A stretch of DNA of 64,000 nt. It comes from Pseudoflavonifractor phocaeensis. GTDB lineage: Bacteria; Bacillota; Clostridia; Oscillospirales; Oscillospiraceae. The stretch spans positions 1 to 64,000 of the forward strand of contig NZ_JADYTU010000009.1 in the NCBI RefSeq assembly GCF_021531375.1, read 5' to 3'. Of this stretch, positions 59,785 to 64,000 are shown one piece after another. The position numbers and the translations under genes were made by a program. How positions within the stretch are numbered: the stretch's first letter is position 1; every line of letters begins with the position of its first letter. The notes under the pieces are model-generated. The model was not told where the DNA came from and searched no databases. It was given only the letters and a program-made list of their open reading frames with translations.

Positions 59785-60813
59785 TTATGCAGCGTTGCCC
59801 GCCGCCGAGCGGGCCGTCCGCCGCTGCCGCAGGCCCTCCACCAGGGCGTGGAGCAAGCAGCCCAGGGCGATATTGGCGGCGAACATGACCAGAAAATAGA
59901 GCCGGTTGCTGGGGCCGAAGCAGACCAGCTTTCGCAGCAGCTCCGTCTGGGAAAAGAGGCTGACGTTGAACAGATAGATCTCCAGACTGTTTCGGCCCAC
60001 CAGACTCAAAAAGCGGCGCAGCCAGCCCAGCGGCAGCCGCTCCAGACAGAAGGACAGGACCAGGCACATAGGCACCGTGGTGAACAAAAATAGGTGGCAC
60101 AGGGGAAAGTGGATCGGCCAGTCGATCCAGGGGGCGGTGAGGCTCACCCCTCCGTAGCACAGGCCCGCGGCCAGCACGGCGGCCCAAAACGCCAGAGAGC
60201 GCGGGGTCAGCCTCCGGTCCTCCAGCACATAGAAGCCTATCAGAAGCCCCAGAAAAAAGACGGGGACCCGGTAGAAAAAGTCGGTGGCGTACCAGTAGCC
60301 CTCGTGGGTGAGGACCTGGCATACCGCCAGTCCTCCCAGCACGGCCAGGGCGGTCAGCCCCTCCCGGTGGGCCGACCGGCGCAGCAGGCGGAAGCAGAAG
60401 GGCGTGACGGCGTAGAAGGTCATGGCCCCGGCCACATACCAGTTAAAGGCCCCGGAGGAGCGCATCCAGTAGTAGAGCAGGGTGCTGTTCCACAGCAGGG
60501 CCGACCAGTGCTTGCCCTGGGCCAGGATGAGGAACAGGGTGTAAGGGAGCATGACCAGATAATAGGCGGGCAGGATCCGGGCGGCGCGCCGGGCCATAAA
60601 GGCGGAGTAGTCCTGTTCCCGGCGGGCAAGGGACATGGCCAGTCCCATGGAGGACAGCAGGATAAAGATGTCCACCCCGCCAAAGCCCGCCGCCCGGATG
60701 CTGTTGAGCAGCGGGTGGCCCAGGTCCAGGTCGGAGGCGTGGAACAGCATGACCCACAGCATGGCCGCGCCCATCAGCTCAGAGCGGTATTTGCTCAGCA
60801 TACGGTAGCACAT
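59785..60813 (-). CDS. Membrane acyltransferase family protein
   Basis: The 342-residue protein has about ten membrane helices. The family opening is YRSELMGAAMLWVMLFHASD with the catalytic-type His, followed by FGGVDIFILLSSMGLAMSLA and RRAARILPAYYLVMLPYTL, typical of acyltransferase 3/OafA-like proteins. These O-acetylate peptidoglycan, teichoic acids or surface glycans. No glycan cluster is adjacent, so the acceptor is unknown. GGAGG lies 6 bases before the ATG at 60813. The 37 upstream in-frame codons lack a ribosome site. Confidence 0.88.
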   Translation of the reverse strand: MCYRMLSKYRSELMGAAMLWVMLFHASDLDLGHPLLNSIRAAGFGGVDIFILLSSMGLAMSLARREQDYSAFMARRAARILPAYYLVMLPYTLFLILAQGKHWSALLWNSTLLYYWMRSSGAFNWYVAGAMTFYAVTPFCFRLLRRSAHREGLTALAVLGGLAVCQVLTHEGYWYATDFFYRVPVFFLGLLIGFYVLEDRRLTPRSLAFWAAVLAAGLCYGGVSLTAPWIDWPIHFPLCHLFLFTTVPMCLVLSFCLERLPLGWLRRFLSLVGRNSLEIYLFNVSLFSQTELLRKLVCFGPSNRLYFLVMFAANIALGCLLHALVEGLRQRRTARSAAGNAA

Positions 60814-61030
60814 GGGGACCTCCTCTCCGGGGACGGACGCCGTCCCCGGGCATTTGGGGCCGGAAGATGGGGCCGGCCCGACAGACGTTGTTATCATTAT
60901 AAAATATCCGGGAGAAATTGGCAACCGCCCGGCGGGCGGGCAAAATAACAGGTGTCCAGGGGGAGAAGAAACCGGGAATATGGAAACAAACGGAAGAAAA
61001 CCCGGTGGAAAGGGGGGAAATACCTTGAAT

Positions 61031-61058
61031 TTGACATTGGTTTATGATATGGTAAGGT
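61031..61058 (+). promoter_or_regulatory. Possible promoter of the diguanylate cyclase gene
   Basis: TTGACA, 16 bases, TAAGGT. The -35 is perfect and the -10 weak. It lies about 37 bases before the start codon. Confidence 0.4.
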
Positions 61059-61094
61059 CCATTCCCGCGAATTGAGGGAAACGGAGGAAAAAAC

Positions 61095-61931
61095 GTGACG
61101 AAAACGGAGACGATGGAACTGATCCGTCACCTGCAGGTGGTTTTTGATCTTGTGCGGCTGGTGGACGCGGCGGTGACCACCCAGTATTCCCTCAGCGACC
61201 GGGGGGAACTGGAGGCGGAGCCCTACCGGTGCTATGCCGTGTGGAACAAGACGGACCGGTGTGAGAACTGCATTGCCGCCAAGGCCGTTGCCCAAAAGGG
61301 AAAGCTGACCAAGTTCGAGTTTATCGGCCGGGAGATATACCATGTAATGGCCATGTATCTTGAGATAGAGGGAGACCCCTTCGTGCTGGAGATGGTGTCC
61401 CGCGTCACCGACGACGCCCTCTTCGGGGCTCACGGGCAGAATGAATTTGCCGAGGCCATCAACAGCTACAACCAGCGGCTCTACATAGACCCCCTGACCG
61501 GAGCTTACAACCGCCGGTACTACGAGGACCAGATGGCGGTCCTCGGGAGCAGCCGGGCCGCGGCCATCATGGACGTGGACGACTTCAAGCAGATCAACGA
61601 TACATACGGGCATCCGGTTGGAGACATGGCGCTGAAGGCCATCGTGCAGGCCACCCTGTCCTGCATCCGCAGCACGGATGCCGTGATCCGGTACGGCGGG
61701 GACGAGTTCCTGATCCTTTTCCAGAATATCCCCCGGGACATTTTTGCCGCCCGGCTGGAAACCATCCGCCAGGCCATTCGCGGCATCGTGCTGGAGGAGT
61801 GCCCCGAGCTTCGCCTGTCGGCCAGCATCGGCGGCATCTACCGCGAGGACGGGGAGACGGACCTGATCCGGCGGGCGGACGAGCTGCTCTACCGGGCCAA
61901 GAAGGGAAAAAACGCCGTCCGGTGGGAGTGA
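61095..61931 (+). CDS. Diguanylate cyclase with N-terminal cysteine-containing sensor region
   Basis: The 278-residue cytoplasmic protein makes cyclic di-GMP. The C-terminal GGDEF domain (about 130-278) has DPLTGAYNRRYYED, MDVDDFKQINDTYGHPVGD and intact active site YGGDEFLILF. The N-terminal half (about 1-125) looks like a PAS-type domain with DRCENCIAAKAV, a CxxC pair suited to redox or metal sensing. The inhibitory RxxD site is not obvious (IRSTDAVI sits at that place). The start is GTG after GGAGG. It converges with pnpA across a terminator. Confidence 0.92.
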   Translation: MTKTETMELIRHLQVVFDLVRLVDAAVTTQYSLSDRGELEAEPYRCYAVWNKTDRCENCIAAKAVAQKGKLTKFEFIGREIYHVMAMYLEIEGDPFVLEMVSRVTDDALFGAHGQNEFAEAINSYNQRLYIDPLTGAYNRRYYEDQMAVLGSSRAAAIMDVDDFKQINDTYGHPVGDMALKAIVQATLSCIRSTDAVIRYGGDEFLILFQNIPRDIFAARLETIRQAIRGIVLEECPELRLSASIGGIYREDGETDLIRRADELLYRAKKGKNAVRWE

Positions 61932-62009
61932 GCACCGGAATTGGGCGCTGCGGTGCCGCCTGCGGCGGCGGTTGACCGGGTCGGCGTTTCCGACCACATT
62001 CGACAGAAC

Positions 62010-62043
62010 AAAAAGCTGGACGGCAGACGCCGTCCAGCTTTTT
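62010..62043. terminator. Bidirectional terminator, diguanylate cyclase / pnpA
   Basis: AAAGCTGGACGGC / GCCGTCCAGCTTT, 13-bp stem with a 4-base loop and T-runs both ways. Confidence 0.9.
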
Positions 62044-62057
62044 ATGGTTTAAGGGAA

Positions 62058-64000
62058 TTACTTGATGGACTCGCCGGCCTCTTTCTTGGCCTTGATCTCC
62101 TTCAGAGCATCGCGGTAAGACAGGTTGACACGGCCCTTGTCGTCGATCTCGGTGACCTTGACCCAAATCATGTCGCCGATGTTGACCACGTCCTCCACCT
62201 TGTCCACGCGGTGGTCGGCCAGCTTGGAGATGTGGACCATGCCGTCCTTGCCGGGGGCCAGCTCCACAAAGGCGCCGAACTGGAGGATGCGGACCACCTT
62301 GCCGTAGTACAGCTCGCCCACCTGGGGGACAAAGACGATGGTGTCGATCATCTTCTTGGCCACGTCGCAGCACTCGGCGTTGGGGGAGGCAATGTGGATG
62401 GTGCCGTCGTCCTCGATGTCCACGGTGGCGCCGGACTCGGCGGTGATCTTCTGGATCACGGAGCCGCCCTTGCCGATGACCTCGCGGATCTTGTCGGGGT
62501 CGATCTTCATGGTGATCATCTTGGGGGCGTACTTGCTGACCTCGGCCCGGGGGGCGGAGATGCAGGGCAACATGATCTCGTCCAGGATGGCAAAGCGGGC
62601 GTCACGGGTGATGTCCAGAGCCTCCTTGATGATCTCATGGGACAGGCCGTCGTTCTTCAGGTCCATCTGGATGGCGGTGATACCGGCCTTGGTGCCGGCC
62701 ACCTTGAAGTCCATCTCACCGTGGAAGTCCTCCACGCCCTGGATGTCGATGAAGGTCTGGAAGGAGCCGTCGTCGTCCTGGATCAGACCGCAGGAGATGC
62801 CGGCCACGGGGGCCTTGATGGGCACGCCGGCGTCCATCAGAGCCAGGGTGGAGCCGCAGATGGAGCCCTGGGAGGTGGAGCCGTTGGAGGACAGGACCTC
62901 GCTCACCACGCGGATGGCGTAGGGGAACTCCTCCACGGAGGGCAGCACGGGGATCAGAGCGCGCTCAGCCAGAGCGCCGTGGCCGTACTCACGCCGGTTG
63001 GTGGAGCGGGGAGGCTTGGCCTCGCCCACGGAGTAGGGGGGGAAGTTGTAGTGGTGCATATACCGCTTCTCGGTCTCCTCCCAGATGGTGTCCAGCTTCT
63101 GGTTGGCGGCCAGGGTGTTCAGGGTAGCCACGGACAGAACCTGGGTCTGGCCGCGGGTGAACAGGCCGGAGCCGTGGACGCGGGGCAGGACCCCGACCTC
63201 GGCGGCCAGGGGACGGATCTCGTTCTTGGCGCGGCCGTCCACGCGGTGGCCCTCCAGCAGCCAGGCCTTGACGATCTTCTTCTGGAACTTATAGGTGAAC
63301 TCCTCCAGGTACTGGTCCATGTCGGGGTACTGCTCCAGATACTTCTCGTGCCAGTGGTCGATCATGGCGTTCCAGCGCTCTTCCCGGACGTTCTTGTCGT
63401 CGGTGTCCATGGCGGCCTTGGCCTCGTCCATGAAGTTGGCCACGATGTCGTCGAACAGTTCCTGGTTGAAGGCGGCGTGATCGTACTCCATCTTGGGCTT
63501 GCCCACCTCGGCCACGATGCCGTTGATGAACTCCACCTGCTTCTTGATCTCCTCATGGGCCTTCACGATGCCGGCGTACATGATCTCGTCGGGGATCTCG
63601 TCGGCGCCGGCCTCGATCATGACGACCTTGCCGGCGGTGGCGGCCACGGTCACGTCCATGCGGGAGGTCTTGCGCTGCTCCTGGGTGGGGTTGAGGACGA
63701 TCTGGCCGTCGCAGTAGCCCACCTCCAGAGCGCCGATGGGGCCGGCGAAGGGGGCCTCGGAGCAGCTGACGCAGACGGAGGCGCCAATCATGGCGGCGAT
63801 CTCGGGAGAGCAGTCGTAATCCACGCTCATAACGGTGCACTGGATGCACACGTCATTGCGGAAATCGCTGGGGAACAGGGGGCGCATGGGCCGGTCGATC
63901 AGGCGAGAAGCCAGAACGGCGGGCAGAGAGGGACGGCCCTCCCGGCGCATGAAGGAGCCGGGGATGCGGCCCACGGCGTACAGCTTCTCCTCAAAGTCCA
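62058..64000 (-). CDS. pnpA: Polyribonucleotide nucleotidyltransferase (partial, runs off the window)
   Basis: About 647 C-terminal residues of PNPase are present; the N-terminal roughly 50 lie beyond position 64000. It degrades RNA 3'-5' with phosphate. Seen are the end of the first RNase PH domain (RPSLPAVLASRLIDRPMRPL), the helical linker, the second RNase PH domain with GVEDFHGEMDFKVAGTKAGI (both catalytic Asp residues kept), a KH domain (IREVIGKGGSVIQKI) and an S1 domain (YYGKVVRILQFGAFVELAPG). It is the main 3' exonuclease of the degradosome in Firmicutes. Confidence 0.96.
   Translation of the reverse strand, partial: DFEEKLYAVGRIPGSFMRREGRPSLPAVLASRLIDRPMRPLFPSDFRNDVCIQCTVMSVDYDCSPEIAAMIGASVCVSCSEAPFAGPIGALEVGYCDGQIVLNPTQEQRKTSRMDVTVAATAGKVVMIEAGADEIPDEIMYAGIVKAHEEIKKQVEFINGIVAEVGKPKMEYDHAAFNQELFDDIVANFMDEAKAAMDTDDKNVREERWNAMIDHWHEKYLEQYPDMDQYLEEFTYKFQKKIVKAWLLEGHRVDGRAKNEIRPLAAEVGVLPRVHGSGLFTRGQTQVLSVATLNTLAANQKLDTIWEETEKRYMHHYNFPPYSVGEAKPPRSTNRREYGHGALAERALIPVLPSVEEFPYAIRVVSEVLSSNGSTSQGSICGSTLALMDAGVPIKAPVAGISCGLIQDDDGSFQTFIDIQGVEDFHGEMDFKVAGTKAGITAIQMDLKNDGLSHEIIKEALDITRDARFAILDEIMLPCISAPRAEVSKYAPKMITMKIDPDKIREVIGKGGSVIQKITAESGATVDIEDDGTIHIASPNAECCDVAKKMIDTIVFVPQVGELYYGKVVRILQFGAFVELAPGKDGMVHISKLADHRVDKVEDVVNIGDMIWVKVTEIDDKGRVNLSYRDALKEIKAKKEAGESIK

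Noticed and set aside
1-64000. tRNA, rRNA and prophage genes
   Set aside because: No cloverleaf, rRNA segment or phage structural or integrase gene could be supported on either strand.

Overview
The window looks like chromosome from a high-GC member of the Clostridia, most likely an Oscillospiraceae of the Flavonifractor / Lawsonibacter / Pseudoflavonifractor kind. This is inferred from gene content and order, because no database could be searched. Firmicute hallmarks are a T-box leader on glyS, SepF and DivIVA, HemZ, a SpoVB-type flippase, YmdB, Rel, RqcP and HU next to MazG, and strong GGAGG ribosome binding sites. Coding sequence is clearly GC-rich. Small regulator genes near 4.1-4.6 kb and 23.9-24.7 kb and the 54.2-54.5 kb gap are more AT-rich.

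Layout. 0-4.2 kb (minus): an LtaS-like sulfatase and glyS with its T-box. 4.1-4.6 kb: two divergent ribbon-helix-helix genes. 4.7-11.4 kb (minus): a cell-wall module with an Alr-like protein lacking its catalytic residues, a D-aspartate-ligase-like ATP-grasp enzyme, a flavin-binding protein, an Asp/Glu racemase and a MurE-ArgB fusion. 11.6-23.9 kb (plus): miaB, a REP-type transposase (RAYT), mutS, mutL, miaA, hfq, an HlyD-like protein, yggS, sepF and divIVA. 23.9-25.3 kb: two XRE regulators, a CopG-like protein and rubrerythrin. 25.5-30.6 kb: pncB (plus), then secG, an MBL hydrolase and mnmG (minus). 30.9-41.4 kb (plus): recJ, rel, dtd, an MBL hydrolase, hemZ, a uridine-kinase-like gene and a GH13 amylase. 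41.6-44.4 kb: a membrane XRE regulator, then a sulfite-reductase-like fusion with a TauE exporter (minus). 44.5-52.6 kb (minus): Gx transporter, NusG_II, ApbE, RqcP, HU, MazG, SpoVB-like, MtaD, purine nucleoside phosphorylase and a zinc-ribbon protein. 52.8-60.8 kb (minus): a secreted M14 peptidase, LepB, a YhaN/SbcC-like and SbcD-like nuclease pair, YmdB and an acyltransferase. 61-64 kb: a diguanylate cyclase (plus) and pnpA (minus), which runs off the window.

The most striking feature is several families of short palindromic repeats. (1) A GC-rich REP hairpin with a GGCGGGGGC/GCCCCCGCC stem occurs at least nine times as a clear hairpin between genes or inside them. It is read in frame within mutS, mutL and, twice, the RAYT transposase gene that sits just upstream of mutS. 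(2) Three MITE-like elements have AAATTTTAGTTTAT terminal inverted repeats, lie between minus-strand genes, and in two cases overlap the stop codon of the upstream gene. (3) Two roughly 90-bp elements are built from degenerate RRAGATA heptads. A near-identical duplicate of the sepF 3' end lies where ylmG and ylmH would be expected.

Functionally the window combines tRNA modification and translation, mismatch repair, cell division, cell-envelope synthesis, stringent response, NAD and purine salvage, and sulfur redox. Main leads are the REP insertions in coding sequence, the MurE-ArgB fusion with its D-Asp cross-bridge neighbours, the Alr-like probable pseudoenzyme and the MITE-like family.
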